Positions 8,430 to 17,470 of a DNA stretch of 42,100 nucleotides are shown piece after piece. The position numbers were made by a program, and so were the translations under genes. Every line of letters starts with the position of its first letter. The first letter of the stretch is position 1. The notes beneath the pieces are model-generated. The model ran no database searches and had not been told where the DNA came from. It saw only the letters and a program-made list of their open reading frames with translations. This stretch comes from Sneathiella sp. (GTDB taxonomy: Bacteria > Pseudomonadota > Alphaproteobacteria > Sneathiellales > Sneathiellaceae), in NCBI GenBank assembly GCA_017643685.1, contig JAEPMY010000021.1, positions 1 to 42,100 of the forward strand. The letters are read 5' to 3'.

Positions 8430-10370
8430 TTAGCGGTTCATTCGATTATCGATCAACTCATCAACAACCGCAGGTTCCGCAAGCGTTGAAGTATCTCCAA
8501 GGCTGCCGTAATCATTTTCAGCAATTTTACGAAGGATACGACGCATAATTTTCCCGGACCGTGTTTTCGGCAGGCCCGGTGCCCATTGGATCAAATCTGG
8601 CGATGCAATTGGACCGATTTCGTGGCGAACCCACTTCACCAGCTCTTTCCGAAGCTCATCAGTTGGCTCCACATCCGCCGCCAAAGTCACATAAGCGTAT
8701 ATCCCCTGACCTTTAATATCATGTGGATACCCAACAACTGCGGCCTCAGATACAGTCTCATGGGCAACAAGTGCACTTTCCACTTCAGCAGTACCCATGC
8801 GGTGACCAGATACGTTAATCACGTCATCAACACGCCCTGTGATCCAGTAATAGCCATCTGCATCCCGGCGGGCGCCATCACCAGAGAAGTACTTCCCTGG
8901 GAAATTAGAGAAATAGGTCTGGATAAAGCGCTCATGATCCCCATAGACACTGCGCATCTGACCAGGCCAGCTATCTTTAATACAAAGGACGCCCTCGCAT
9001 TCACCTTCCAGGACTTTTCCGTCATTATCGACCATCACGGGCTCGATACCAAAGAATGGTCGTGTCGCGGATCCCGGTTTCAAATCAGTTGCCCCTGGAA
9101 GCGGCGTAATCAAAATGCCCCCGGTTTCTGTTTGCCACCATGTATCAACAATCTGGCAGCGGCCTTCTCCTACCACATCGTGATACCAGCGCCACGCTTC
9201 CGGATTAATCGGCTCGCCAACAGATCCAAGCAAACGAATAGATTTGCGGGATGCTGCTTTCACTGGATCATTACCAGCCTGCATCAATGCGCGGATCGCA
9301 GTTGGCGCTGTATAGAAGATGTTGACCTGATGCTTATCACACACATCCCAGAAACGGGACATATTCGGGTAATTTGGCACTCCTTCAAACATTAGGGTTG
9401 TCGCCCCGTTCGCAAGCGGACCATAAAGAATATAGCTATGGCCAGTTACCCAGCCCACATCGGCCGTACACCAGTAGACATCGCCATCATGATAATCGAA
9501 CACATACTGGTGCGTCATAGAGGCATATACAATGTAGCCACCGCTCGTATGCAAGACACCTTTGGGCTGCCCAGTAGAACCAGAGGTGTAGAGGATAAAT
9601 AGCGGATCTTCCGCGTTCATTTCCTCCGGCGGGCAATCCTCAGAAGCACTCGCCATTTCTTCGTGATACCAGACATCACGGCCTTCAACCCAATTTACTT
9701 TATTGCCTGTATGCTGAACGACAATATTGACAACTTTCTGACCACAGTGATCTAGGGCCTCGTCCGTGTTGGCTTTCAACGGTACAATTCGGCCACCACG
9801 AATGCCTTCATCCGCGGTAATCACACAATTGCTGTCACAATCAACAATACGCCCAGCCAATGCTTCTGGGGAAAAGCCGCCGAATACAACAGAATGCACC
9901 GCCCCAATACGGGCACAGGCAAGCATAGCAACCGCAGCTTCAACAATCATCGGCATGTAGATGGTGACACGATCACCTTTTTTAATGCCATTATTTTTCA
10001 GTACATTTGAAAATTTACAGACTTCGCGATGCAATTCGCGATAAGTCAGCTTTTTATCCTGATCAGGCTCATCGCCTTCCCAAATGATCGCGGTCTGATC
10101 ACCCTTGGTTTCTAAATGGCGATCAAGGCAGTTCGCGCTTACGTTCAAGGTCCCGTCATAATACCAACGGATATGCAGATCGTCCTGATTGTAGGAAACA
10201 TCTTTCACCTTGGTGAAGGGTTTCATCCAATCGATCCGTTTCCCATGTTCCGCCCAGAAGCCCTCTGGGTCCTTGATGGAAGCCTCATACATTTCTTGAT
10301 ATTTGGCATTATCCACCCATGCGGATTTCGCAAGCGCCTCCGGTACCGGATAGATTTCACTGTCAGCCAT
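8430..10370 (-). CDS. acs: Acetyl-CoA synthetase
   Basis: About 646 residues, the full length of AMP-forming acetate:CoA ligase, which turns acetate, ATP and CoA into acetyl-CoA in the cytoplasm. The P-loop-like motif is [12 protein letters not shown], the adenylate site is [11 protein letters not shown], the hinge region is [17 protein letters not shown], and the C-terminal [11 protein letters not shown] contains the catalytic lysine that is acetylated to switch Acs off in many bacteria (established). Two ATGs are possible, 10376 and 10370; AAGGGA lies three bases from the first and nine from the second, so the second is preferred. It stands between the liv-type operon and the receiver/SSS-kinase operon, on the same strand as both, with its own 150-base upstream region holding a large palindrome. 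Confidence 0.96.
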   Translation of the reverse strand: MADSEIYPVPEALAKSAWVDNAKYQEMYEASIKDPEGFWAEHGKRIDWMKPFTKVKDVSYNQDDLHIRWYYDGTLNVSANCLDRHLETKGDQTAIIWEGDEPDQDKKLTYRELHREVCKFSNVLKNNGIKKGDRVTIYMPMIVEAAVAMLACARIGAVHSVVFGGFSPEALAGRIVDCDSNCVITADEGIRGGRIVPLKANTDEALDHCGQKVVNIVVQHTGNKVNWVEGRDVWYHEEMASASEDCPPEEMNAEDPLFILYTSGSTGQPKGVLHTSGGYIVYASMTHQYVFDYHDGDVYWCTADVGWVTGHSYILYGPLANGATTLMFEGVPNYPNMSRFWDVCDKHQVNIFYTAPTAIRALMQAGNDPVKAASRKSIRLLGSVGEPINPEAWRWYHDVVGEGRCQIVDTWWQTETGGILITPLPGATDLKPGSATRPFFGIEPVMVDNDGKVLEGECEGVLCIKDSWPGQMRSVYGDHERFIQTYFSNFPGKYFSGDGARRDADGYYWITGRVDDVINVSGHRMGTAEVESALVAHETVSEAAVVGYPHDIKGQGIYAYVTLAADVEPTDELRKELVKWVRHEIGPIASPDLIQWAPGLPKTRSGKIMRRILRKIAENDYGSLGDTSTLAEPAVVDELIDNRMNR

Positions 10371-10488
10371 TTCCATAATTCCCTTACATCGCGTCAGCTT
10401 ATATTCGTCGGAGATTTTATCACTCTCCCTGTTGCCGACATTCGACCCAATTCACATCTCTTTGTCAATTGCCAGTTAAAGAATAATT

Positions 10489-10517
10489 CACCATAAAAAT
10501 ATAGTATTTATATGGTG
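10489..10517. promoter_or_regulatory. 29-bp near-perfect palindrome upstream of acs
   Basis: CACCATA and TATGGTG flank an A+T-rich core that is itself self-complementary: 12 of 14 base pairs around the centre at 10503 match. It lies 119 bases upstream of the acs start and 19 bases past the livF-like stop. The lack of a T tract and the symmetrical core favour a protein-binding operator over a terminator, but a cruciform or liv transcript end is possible. Confidence 0.5.
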
Positions 10518-10535
10518 TTATCCTGTTTTAGAAAC

Positions 10536-11249
10536 TTAGATCGCGAGATATTCGTGGCGAAGTTCCTGATCTTCCAGAACTTCTTTAGCTGTTCCTCTGA
10601 AAGCAATTTTACCCATATCCAAAATCAGCGCTTTATCTGCAAGCTGCAGTGCGGCCACCGCATTTTGCTCAACGATAACAGTTGTGATGCCAAGCTTCTT
10701 AACTTCCATCAGAATGCGCTCGATTTCTTCAACAATAACTGGAGCAAGCCCCTCATATGGCTCGTCCAAAAACAGGATCTTCAAATCCCGCGCCAAAGCT
10801 CGTGCAACAGCCAGCATTTGCTGCTCTCCGCCTGACATCGTAATCGCTTCCTGATTACGCCGCTCCCCAAGGCGGGGGAAATGGTCATAAATTTTCTCAA
10901 TAGGCCAGCCTCGTGGCTCTGCGACCTGAGACAAAATCAGATTTTCCTCCACAGTCAGACCACCAATAATCCGGCGATCCTCTGGCACAAGCTGTATACC
11001 AGCCTGCGCCGCCTCGTGAGATTTCATATCGTGGACAGCTTGTCCCTGCAGATAAATTTCACCTTTGGTCAATAAAGGCTCATCCACACGGGCGAGCGCC
11101 CGCAACGTGGATGTCTTACCAGCGCCATTTCGACCGAGAAGAGCGACAATCTCCCCCTCTTCCACATCAAAGGAAACACCCTGAACGATATATGACTCAC
11201 CATAGTAAGCGTGAATATCCCGAACGCTGAAAAATGCTGTATCGGCCAT
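10536..11249 (-). CDS. Branched-chain-type ABC transporter ATPase (LivF-like)
   Basis: A 237-residue ABC ATPase of the LivF group, one of two ATPases powering import through the LivH/LivM-like permeases. Walker A is GRNGAGKTST, the signature is MSGGEQQMLAVARAL, Walker B is ILFLDEPYEGLAP, and the switch histidine region is replaced by VIVEQN as in LivF proteins. Its start overlaps the stop of the LivG-like gene by one base (TAATG). It is the last gene of the operon; the palindrome 10489-10517 follows it. The imported substrate is probably not fixed by this subunit; neighbours acs and scfR suggest a carboxylate. Confidence 0.93.
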   Translation of the reverse strand: MADTAFFSVRDIHAYYGESYIVQGVSFDVEEGEIVALLGRNGAGKTSTLRALARVDEPLLTKGEIYLQGQAVHDMKSHEAAQAGIQLVPEDRRIIGGLTVEENLILSQVAEPRGWPIEKIYDHFPRLGERRNQEAITMSGGEQQMLAVARALARDLKILFLDEPYEGLAPVIVEEIERILMEVKKLGITTVIVEQNAVAALQLADKALILDMGKIAFRGTAKEVLEDQELRHEYLAI

Positions 11250-12010
11250 TAGTGCGCCCCTCCTAGATATGCTTCCTTAACACGCTGATCTTCGCGGACT
11301 TCTTCTGGTTTACCACCCGCAATAATAGCACCGCGTGCCAAAACACTGACCTTATCAGCAAGACTAAAAACAACATGCATGTCATGCTCAATAATCACTT
11401 TTGTCATGCCCCGACTTTTGATCTTTTTCAAAAGATCGATAGTCCGGTTGGTATCATGCCGCGACATGCCCGCAGTTGGTTCATCAAGAAGCAGCAAACG
11501 GGGCCGTAAAATCAGGCACATTCCCAGTTCTAACCGGCGTTTGTCTCCACGTGAAAGACTACCTGCCTCCTGCATCATCATTTCCTGAAGGCCAACATCC
11601 TCCAGAATATGCTCCGCTTCATCACGAATTTCGTTCTGTTTTGACAGCATGTTATGAGCATTAAAGGCAAAAGAGCCGTCCCGTTTGGAAAAAGCAGGCA
11701 ACATGACATTTTCAAGCAGAGACATTTCAGGAAAAATCTCAGGTGTCTGAAAAACACGAGCCACACCGATCTGCGCTATTTCGTGCGGCGCGCGGCCCGT
11801 GAGCTCCTGACCATCGAAAGTCACCTTACCTGCATCTGGCTTAAGCCGCCCGATACAAACGTTCAACAAAGTGGATTTACCTGCTCCATTCGGGCCGATA
11901 ATGGCGTGGGTTGTTCCCTCCTCCACATGTAAATTCACATCTGAAAGAGCCGCTAAGCCCCCGAAGTTTTTCTGGATATTGTCCAGGTGAAGAACCAAGT
12001 CACTCATCAT
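11249..12010 (-). CDS. Branched-chain-type ABC transporter ATPase (LivG-like)
   Basis: A 253-residue ABC ATPase of the LivG group. Walker A is GPNGAGKSTLLN, Walker B is RLLLLDEPTAGMSRHD, and the switch histidine is in VIIEHDMHVV. The signature motif is unusual: SLSRGDKRRLELGM instead of LSGGQ or the usual LivG LSYGxQR. This points to a distinct subfamily of the liv transporters rather than a classical leucine/isoleucine/valine system. It starts 10 bases after the LivM-like stop and overlaps the LivF-like gene by one base. Confidence 0.92.
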   Translation of the reverse strand: MMSDLVLHLDNIQKNFGGLAALSDVNLHVEEGTTHAIIGPNGAGKSTLLNVCIGRLKPDAGKVTFDGQELTGRAPHEIAQIGVARVFQTPEIFPEMSLLENVMLPAFSKRDGSFAFNAHNMLSKQNEIRDEAEHILEDVGLQEMMMQEAGSLSRGDKRRLELGMCLILRPRLLLLDEPTAGMSRHDTNRTIDLLKKIKSRGMTKVIIEHDMHVVFSLADKVSVLARGAIIAGGKPEEVREDQRVKEAYLGGAH

Positions 12011-12020
12011 CTATACTCCC

Positions 12021-13175
12021 TTACTCACCTGGTTGATCCTGAGGGGATGCTGTCCCGTTCATATTCTCTTGATCTTTTCGTCTGAATAACCCGGCCAGCC
12101 GGCTCATTCCCTCGACGATACCGCCAGGTAGGAAGATCACGATCACGACAAATAGCAACCCGAGTGTTAAATGCCAGCCACTCCCGACAAACAGACCCAC
12201 GATCGGCACCACCACTTCAACAGCAGCATCCGGTAAGAACGAGAATATCTCTGTTAATGTTTGGTTGTTGAATGCAGAGAAAATGTTTTCGAAATACTTG
12301 ATTAGTCCAGCGCCTAACATTGGCCCTGCGAGCGTTCCAACACCACCAAGGATCGTCATCAGAACCACTTCACCGGAGGCAGTCCATTGCATCCGTTCAG
12401 CCCCAGCCAGTGGGTCTGTCACCGCAAGAAGCGAACCTGCAAGTCCTGCATACATGCCTGAGATCACAAATGCAGTCAGCATATATGGTCGTGTATTCAG
12501 CCCCGTATACATCATCCGGTTCTGGTTAGATTTGATACCGCGCAGCATCAATCCGAACGGAGATCGGAAAATCCTCATAGAGATGTAATAGCAAAGGATC
12601 AGCATCACTGCGCAGAAATAGAAACCTTCAAACCCGCTCATTTTCAAACCAAAAAGATTGGTAGATGGAAGACCAGCACCTGCCTCGACAAACATGCTAT
12701 CGATGATGCGTGGATCTTGCTGTGAGAGCTGCAACCCTGTTTCACCATTCGTAATTGGCGTCAGAACTGAATAGGCAAGATTATAAGACATCTGCGCAAA
12801 AGCGAGGGTCAGAATTGAAAAGTAAATCCCGGTTCGGCGCAGTGACAGGAACCCAATGATAAAGGCAAGCAAACCTGCGAATAAAACACCAAAGATAATG
12901 GCCGGGATTGCATTCATGGTGAACAGTTTGAAAGACCAAACCGCAGCATAGGAACCCACCCCCAAAAAGGCGGCGTGCCCGAAAGAAAGATAGCCCGTAA
13001 GCCCGAAAAGAATGTTAAATCCAATGGCGAAGATACCGTAAATCGCAAATTTCTGCAGCAGATCCGGATAAGCTCCGCCAAGCGGGATCATCCAAATTGG
13101 CATCAATAGGATGATCGCGGCAAAAATCAGAAAACGGTTTGTGTCGTTGAGTTTAGCCAAAGTCATATCAGTCAT
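12021..13175 (-). CDS. Branched-chain-type ABC transporter permease (LivM-like)
   Basis: A 384-residue inner-membrane permease with about ten hydrophobic segments. The N-terminal half contains the LivM hallmarks [18 protein letters not shown] and [22 protein letters not shown]; later ones are [17 protein letters not shown] and [13 protein letters not shown]. The C-terminus is a charged cytoplasmic tail ([13 protein letters not shown]). Its first 8 bases overlap the end of the LivH-like gene, showing tight coupling. It pairs with LivH to form the channel. Confidence 0.94.
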   Translation of the reverse strand: MTDMTLAKLNDTNRFLIFAAIILLMPIWMIPLGGAYPDLLQKFAIYGIFAIGFNILFGLTGYLSFGHAAFLGVGSYAAVWSFKLFTMNAIPAIIFGVLFAGLLAFIIGFLSLRRTGIYFSILTLAFAQMSYNLAYSVLTPITNGETGLQLSQQDPRIIDSMFVEAGAGLPSTNLFGLKMSGFEGFYFCAVMLILCYYISMRIFRSPFGLMLRGIKSNQNRMMYTGLNTRPYMLTAFVISGMYAGLAGSLLAVTDPLAGAERMQWTASGEVVLMTILGGVGTLAGPMLGAGLIKYFENIFSAFNNQTLTEIFSFLPDAAVEVVVPIVGLFVGSGWHLTLGLLFVVIVIFLPGGIVEGMSRLAGLFRRKDQENMNGTASPQDQPGE

Positions 13176-14184
13176 CCATCACACCAGCTCGGCCCATAAG
13201 ACCACGCGGCAATACAAGTAGAATAATCACGGCCACCAGGTAGATAATGATCTGGTCGATACCAGGCAGAATGGCTTTCACCTCGGTCATGGAAGCAAAG
13301 GACTGAACAATCCCAAGCAGGAAGCCCGCAAGCACAGCCCCGCCAAGAGAGCCCATCCCGCCAACAACAACCACAACGAAGGACAGAACAAGAAAGTCCA
13401 TACCCATGTGATAATCCGGCGGCAAAATCGGTGTATACATGACGCCCGCCAAGCCAGCGACAACGGTGGCCATGGCGAACACAATGGTAAACCGGCGTTC
13501 AATGTTAATTCCCAGCAATCCGACCGTTTCCCGATCTCGCATACCGGCGCGGACCACCATTCCGTATGTCGTAAATTGCAAGAAGGAGAAAACCGCAAAG
13601 ATAATCAATCCAGAGAATAGCAGGTAAACAAGCCGCCACCATGGATAGACAACATTCTCACCCATTCCAAACCACGCCCCGACATTCGCGCTGCCTGCCA
13701 AGATATCGGGAGCTGTTTGAGGGATCGGGTTAGCACCAAACACAGCCTTAATGACTTCCTGCAATACAATTGCGAGACCAAAAGTCACCAGAATTTGCTC
13801 AGCATGTGGTCGCTTATAGAAGTGCTTGATCAGCCCTCGTTCCATCACATACCCGATTAATATCATCACCGGTATAGCCATCAGGATGGAAAGAGGAACT
13901 GCATAGTCCAACAGGATAGGGCCTGCATCCGGGAACCAGATCTCTAGATAAGGTTGCTCCTTATAGGCCTTGAAGAGGGTTACGCTTTTGTCTTCCACTT
14001 TTGTGGACAACATCAACAGCTTGTTGAAAGTCACCGCGCAAAAAGCGCCCATCATAAACAGGGCGCCATGCGCAAAATTCACGATACCAAGTGTCCCAAA
14101 AACAAGAGTTAAGCCAAGCGCAATCAGCGCATAGGCAGCTCCCTTGTCCAGTCCATTCAATATCTGCAGAAAGATCGCGTCCAT
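13168..14184 (-). CDS. Branched-chain-type ABC transporter permease (LivH-like)
   Basis: A 338-residue inner-membrane permease. The start [21 protein letters not shown] and [16 protein letters not shown] are typical of LivH, as are [23 protein letters not shown] and [17 protein letters not shown]. It has a loop of about 45 residues ([20 protein letters not shown] onward) between early helices that is longer than in classical LivH. It is separated from the binding-protein gene by 125 bases that include a terminator-like stem-loop, so the permease and ATPase genes are probably expressed below the level of the binding protein. Confidence 0.94.
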   Translation of the reverse strand: MDAIFLQILNGLDKGAAYALIALGLTLVFGTLGIVNFAHGALFMMGAFCAVTFNKLLMLSTKVEDKSVTLFKAYKEQPYLEIWFPDAGPILLDYAVPLSILMAIPVMILIGYVMERGLIKHFYKRPHAEQILVTFGLAIVLQEVIKAVFGANPIPQTAPDILAGSANVGAWFGMGENVVYPWWRLVYLLFSGLIIFAVFSFLQFTTYGMVVRAGMRDRETVGLLGINIERRFTIVFAMATVVAGLAGVMYTPILPPDYHMGMDFLVLSFVVVVVGGMGSLGGAVLAGFLLGIVQSFASMTEVKAILPGIDQIIIYLVAVIILLVLPRGLMGRAGVMDD

Positions 14185-14255
14185 ATTACTCTACCTTGCA
14201 GGACGGGCGAGCCATTAAAGGCGCAGCCCAGATTATCTGATGATCAAATTTCAGG

Positions 14256-14296
14256 AAAAAAGACGGGCGGGAACTCCGCAGCGTTCACCGCCCGCC
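14256..14296 (-). terminator. Intrinsic terminator/attenuator between binding protein and permease genes
   Basis: On the minus strand GGCGGGCGG pairs with CCGCCCGTC (one G-U pair), a one-base bulge is followed by GAAC/GTTC, the loop has eight bases, and six T residues follow at once (14261-14256). It begins 14 bases after the binding-protein stop. Partial termination here would leave binding-protein mRNA in excess over permease mRNA. Confidence 0.8.
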
Positions 14297-14309
14297 AAAT
14301 AAACGACTG

Positions 14310-15656
14310 CTAGACTTTGTAAGGGCCGAGTTCCCCACCAAAGATTTTCCAGTCGTACTCCACCTGTGCCCGAGGGGTCTGCTCAACCACTTTCAAAAGG
14401 TCAAACTGACTTGTTGGGTTTTCATTTCCGCGCACCACCAGAACGTCTTTAAAGCACTGATGATCTTCCGCACGATAGAGGGTTGGGCCATTGCCCATAC
14501 CGTCAAACTCAAACCCTTCCAGGGACTTAATGACTTCGGGCGGATAGAATGTACCTGCCATTTCACAGGCATTTGCATAAAGCAGTGTCTGTACATAGCA
14601 GGTGTGGGCAGCCATAGATGGCGGCGCACCATATTCCGCACCGAATGATTTAACAAAGGCTTGCGATCCTTCATCCTGCAACGACCAGTTCCAGTTGGTT
14701 GTTCCAAGGATACCTTTAATGGCATCGCCCGCACCCTGCGCCATCAGACGAGAGAAGAGCGGCACAACAATCTCAAAGTTTTTGCCGTTTGCCTGTTTTT
14801 CACGAAGACCAAACTGAACTGCTTGGCTCAGGGAGTTGATCATGTCCTTACCATAGTGGTTGAGGATCAACACATCCGCGCCAGAATTCAGAACGGGCGT
14901 AATATACTGAGAGAAGTCACCCGCACCCACAGGGGTCCGAACAGTTGCGACAGTGTCCCAACCCAGCTCTTCAGTAGTGTTTTTGATGGATTCTTCTTGT
15001 GTCCAACCCCATGTGTAGTCGGCTGTCAGGTGATATGCACGGCGCTCTTTACCATACTCTTTTTCAAGTACTGGACCCAGCGCACGACCAGACATATAAG
15101 CATTGAAGAAGTGACGGAAACCATAACGGCGCTTGTCTTTACCTGTCGTGTCATTGGAGTGTGTGAGGCCGGCCATAAAGACAACCCCCTCTTCCTGACA
15201 GAGAGACTGCACAGCAACAGCCACACCAGAGGAAGAACCGCCGGAGATCATCAACACCTGCTCTTTTTCGATCAAGCGTTTCGCAGAAGCGCGGGCTGCA
15301 TCGGATTTTGTCTGCGTATCACCGGTCGCATAGGTGACTTTTTTGCCCAAAACACCATTACCTTTAAGTGCAGATGGTTTGAATGTATTCAACATACCGC
15401 CATCCCCCTCACCGTTAAGGTGCTTCACCGCCAGTTTAAAGGCCCGAAGTTCGTCTTTACCCTCTTCTGAGTAAGGTCCGGTTTGCGGAACGTTAAAACC
15501 CAATTTAATCTCAGACGCATTACCTGGATTGTTCCGGAACTCTTCCGCCCAAGCGTTTTTCATAAAAATGGATGGGGTCGCCGCCACCAAACCAGCACCG
15601 GCTCCTGCCTTCAGCAAGCCTCGGCGTGAAAAGTCGAACTTGATATCCTTAGTCAT
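14310..15656 (-). CDS. Periplasmic ligand-binding protein of a liv-type ABC transporter, Tat signal
   Basis: A 448-residue type-1 periplasmic binding protein (Peripla_BP_6 type). The N-terminus holds a twin-arginine signal, SRRGLLKAGAGAG (Arg 11-12) followed by a hydrophobic stretch and AWAEE as likely cleavage region. Family features include KLGFNVPQTGPYSEEGK, SDAARASAKRLIEKEQV and GGSSSGVAVAVQSLCQ. The start at 15656 is chosen over a longer frame (15719) because GGAGGAAACTT precedes it and the Tat motif then falls at the usual place. It is longer than LivJ/LivK (about 370), matching amide/urea or carboxylate-type relatives. Being next to ScfR and acs suggests a short-chain organic acid ligand, but this is inference. 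Confidence 0.92.
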   Translation of the reverse strand: MTKDIKFDFSRRGLLKAGAGAGLVAATPSIFMKNAWAEEFRNNPGNASEIKLGFNVPQTGPYSEEGKDELRAFKLAVKHLNGEGDGGMLNTFKPSALKGNGVLGKKVTYATGDTQTKSDAARASAKRLIEKEQVLMISGGSSSGVAVAVQSLCQEEGVVFMAGLTHSNDTTGKDKRRYGFRHFFNAYMSGRALGPVLEKEYGKERRAYHLTADYTWGWTQEESIKNTTEELGWDTVATVRTPVGAGDFSQYITPVLNSGADVLILNHYGKDMINSLSQAVQFGLREKQANGKNFEIVVPLFSRLMAQGAGDAIKGILGTTNWNWSLQDEGSQAFVKSFGAEYGAPPSMAAHTCYVQTLLYANACEMAGTFYPPEVIKSLEGFEFDGMGNGPTLYRAEDHQCFKDVLVVRGNENPTSQFDLLKVVEQTPRAQVEYDWKIFGGELGPYKV

Positions 15657-15740
15657 AAGTTTCCTCCAACTTGTTAGACCGCAGGCCATCGCCTCAATTA
15701 AAGAAGACACGGCCGACACACACTTCTTTTGTTTTAGGGT

Positions 15741-15850
15741 TGTAAAATTTTCACATTATCTTTTTCTTTACCATTTAATCCTTGCAAAACTGCGATTTTT
15801 TCTGTTAAATTTGAAAAATCTTAAGTGTAAATCTGTAAAATATTGTAAAA
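15741..15850. promoter_or_regulatory. Divergent liv-type/scfR control region with TGTAAA repeats
   Basis: The 197-base gap is A+T-rich. TGTAAA-type elements occur at 15741, 15826, 15834 and 15844; the first is half of a pseudo-palindrome TGTAAAATTTTCACA (15741-15755). The minus strand at 15791-15781 reads AGTTTTGCAAG, 8 of 11 matches to the RamB site. The three clustered TGTAAA elements end four bases before the scfR ATG, as expected for autorepression. No Shine-Dalgarno sequence precedes scfR. Confidence 0.45.
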
Positions 15851-15853
15851 AAT

Positions 15854-17470
15854 ATGGCTCGCACCCCCTACATGGGATCTCGCCTTCGGCGACTTCGCAA
15901 AGACAAACAGCTCTCGCAAACCGACCTTGCGAGCTTACTTGGCATTTCCACGAGCTATCTCAATTTAATTGAGCATGACAGGCGGGACTTAACTGTCCCT
16001 CTCCTTCTAAAAATCAGTCAAACCCTTCAAGTTGACCCAATGGCGTTCGCTGGCGGTCAGGATGGTCAATTACTGGCCGAAACCACCGAAGCCTTTAATG
16101 ATCCCATGTTTGCAGCAGATGCATACCCAAACGATGCGCTTGCAAATTTCACTTCAGATTACCCTGAACTGGCTCGCCTTATGGTGAAACTGTATCAGGC
16201 TTACAAAATGACAAGTGGTGATCTGCAAATGCTACGGGAGCGCCTCTCTCAAGACAGCCTGCTTGCAGATTCGTCTTTTCGAATGCGGACGCTCGTCACC
16301 TCTGTCCTTTCCTTAACAGAGATCATGCATGACAACAGTGACTTGGATGAGGAAGACAGGCAGCGCTTTTTGGATATCGTTCTAAAAGACAGCACGTCCC
16401 TTGCTGACACTGTCGATGAAATGATGGGCTTTGTAGGCGGCGAACATCTATCCGGTAAAGAACTCTCCCCATCAGCTATGGAAGCAGTGACCGACTTCAT
16501 TCAAGGACACAACAACTATTTCGATGAGATTGAACAGGCAGCAGATGCATTGCGCCCTGATCTTGGGAGCGGTAGCCCCAATTTAATGGAGCTGACACAG
16601 TACTTACAACAGCAGCTGAAAGTTGACATCAATTATGCCGCAGAAGAACAGCATGATATTGAAATCACTCTATTTGATGAGAAAAGACGCCTTTTAACCC
16701 TTTCAAAGGCCTTACCACCCTCGACCGTTAAATTTCACATGGCTCTGCTGATCGGGCAGCTCACCTCTGACACCTTGTTTGATCAGATCATTAACAGAGA
16801 CGCCTCTCTCTCTACCGATGTCGCCAGAGCCAAAGCAAAAGACGCACTCGCCAATTATTTTGCTGGAGCATGCCTTCTGCCCTATGAAGTGTTTTTAGAG
16901 GCTGCTGAAAGGGTTCGGTATGATATCGAATTATTGCAACAACAATTTGGCGCAAGTTATGAACAAATCTGCCATCGCCTTACCACATTGCAGCGCCCCG
17001 AAAGAAGTGGAATTCCCTTTCATCTCATTCGAACAGATGTGGCCGGGAATATCTCCAAACGGTTTAGCGCTTCAGGTTTGCGCATTCCAAGATATGGCAC
17101 CGCGTGTCCCCGCTGGATCGTACATGCTGCCCTCTTAACCCCCGGATCTATCTGCACACAGATAGCTGAACTTCCCGATGGTTCGCAATTTTTTTCCATC
17201 GCGCGAACCGTCGCAAAACCAAGTCTCGGCTATAACAAACCCAAACGACACTATGCGATCAGCATTGGCTGCGCCTTACCCCACGCGCATCGGTTGGTTT
17301 ACGCAGATAATATGAACCTGACCAACCCCAAAAGTGTTATGCCTGTGGGTATAACTTGCCGCCTATGCGATCGGAATAATTGCGGTCACCGCGCAGCGCC
17401 ACCGCCCAATCAGCCCGCGAAAAAGAATAGCACGGCCCGGAATATTTCACCGGGCATCGGCGATTGGTGA
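15854..17470 (+). CDS. ScfR-family (short-chain fatty acyl) XRE transcriptional regulator
   Basis: A 538-residue regulator. Residues 8-62 form an XRE helix-turn-helix (GSRLRRLRKDKQLSQTDLAS). Residues 246-380 resemble the IrrE/ImmA-like domain of ScfR proteins, with the peptidase HExxH degenerate (KFHMALLIGQL). Residues 385-515 form the C-terminal ScfR domain ending with TCRLCDRNNCGHRAAPP (Cys 502, 505, 510, possibly metal-binding). Family members such as RamB, MccR and PrpQ control acetate, propionate and glyoxylate/methylcitrate genes and sense acyl-CoA (established). Residues 140-192 align without gaps to kinase dimerisation helices (see findings). It is divergent from the liv-type operon, and the stop abuts the convergent gene. 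Around 70 residues longer than actinobacterial relatives. Confidence 0.92.
   Translation: MARTPYMGSRLRRLRKDKQLSQTDLASLLGISTSYLNLIEHDRRDLTVPLLLKISQTLQVDPMAFAGGQDGQLLAETTEAFNDPMFAADAYPNDALANFTSDYPELARLMVKLYQAYKMTSGDLQMLRERLSQDSLLADSSFRMRTLVTSVLSLTEIMHDNSDLDEEDRQRFLDIVLKDSTSLADTVDEMMGFVGGEHLSGKELSPSAMEAVTDFIQGHNNYFDEIEQAADALRPDLGSGSPNLMELTQYLQQQLKVDINYAAEEQHDIEITLFDEKRRLLTLSKALPPSTVKFHMALLIGQLTSDTLFDQIINRDASLSTDVARAKAKDALANYFAGACLLPYEVFLEAAERVRYDIELLQQQFGASYEQICHRLTTLQRPERSGIPFHLIRTDVAGNISKRFSASGLRIPRYGTACPRWIVHAALLTPGSICTQIAELPDGSQFFSIARTVAKPSLGYNKPKRHYAISIGCALPHAHRLVYADNMNLTNPKSVMPVGITCRLCDRNNCGHRAAPPPNQPAKKNSTARNISPGIGDW

Noticed and set aside
8586-9395. Open frame of 269 codons on the + strand inside acs
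   Set aside because: It lies wholly antisense to acs, which has full-length family matches; the composition of the predicted protein is that of a shadow frame.
14661-15470. Open frame of 269 codons antisense to the binding-protein gene
   Set aside because: Shadow of a well-supported gene; cysteine-, phenylalanine- and histidine-rich translation without recognisable motifs.
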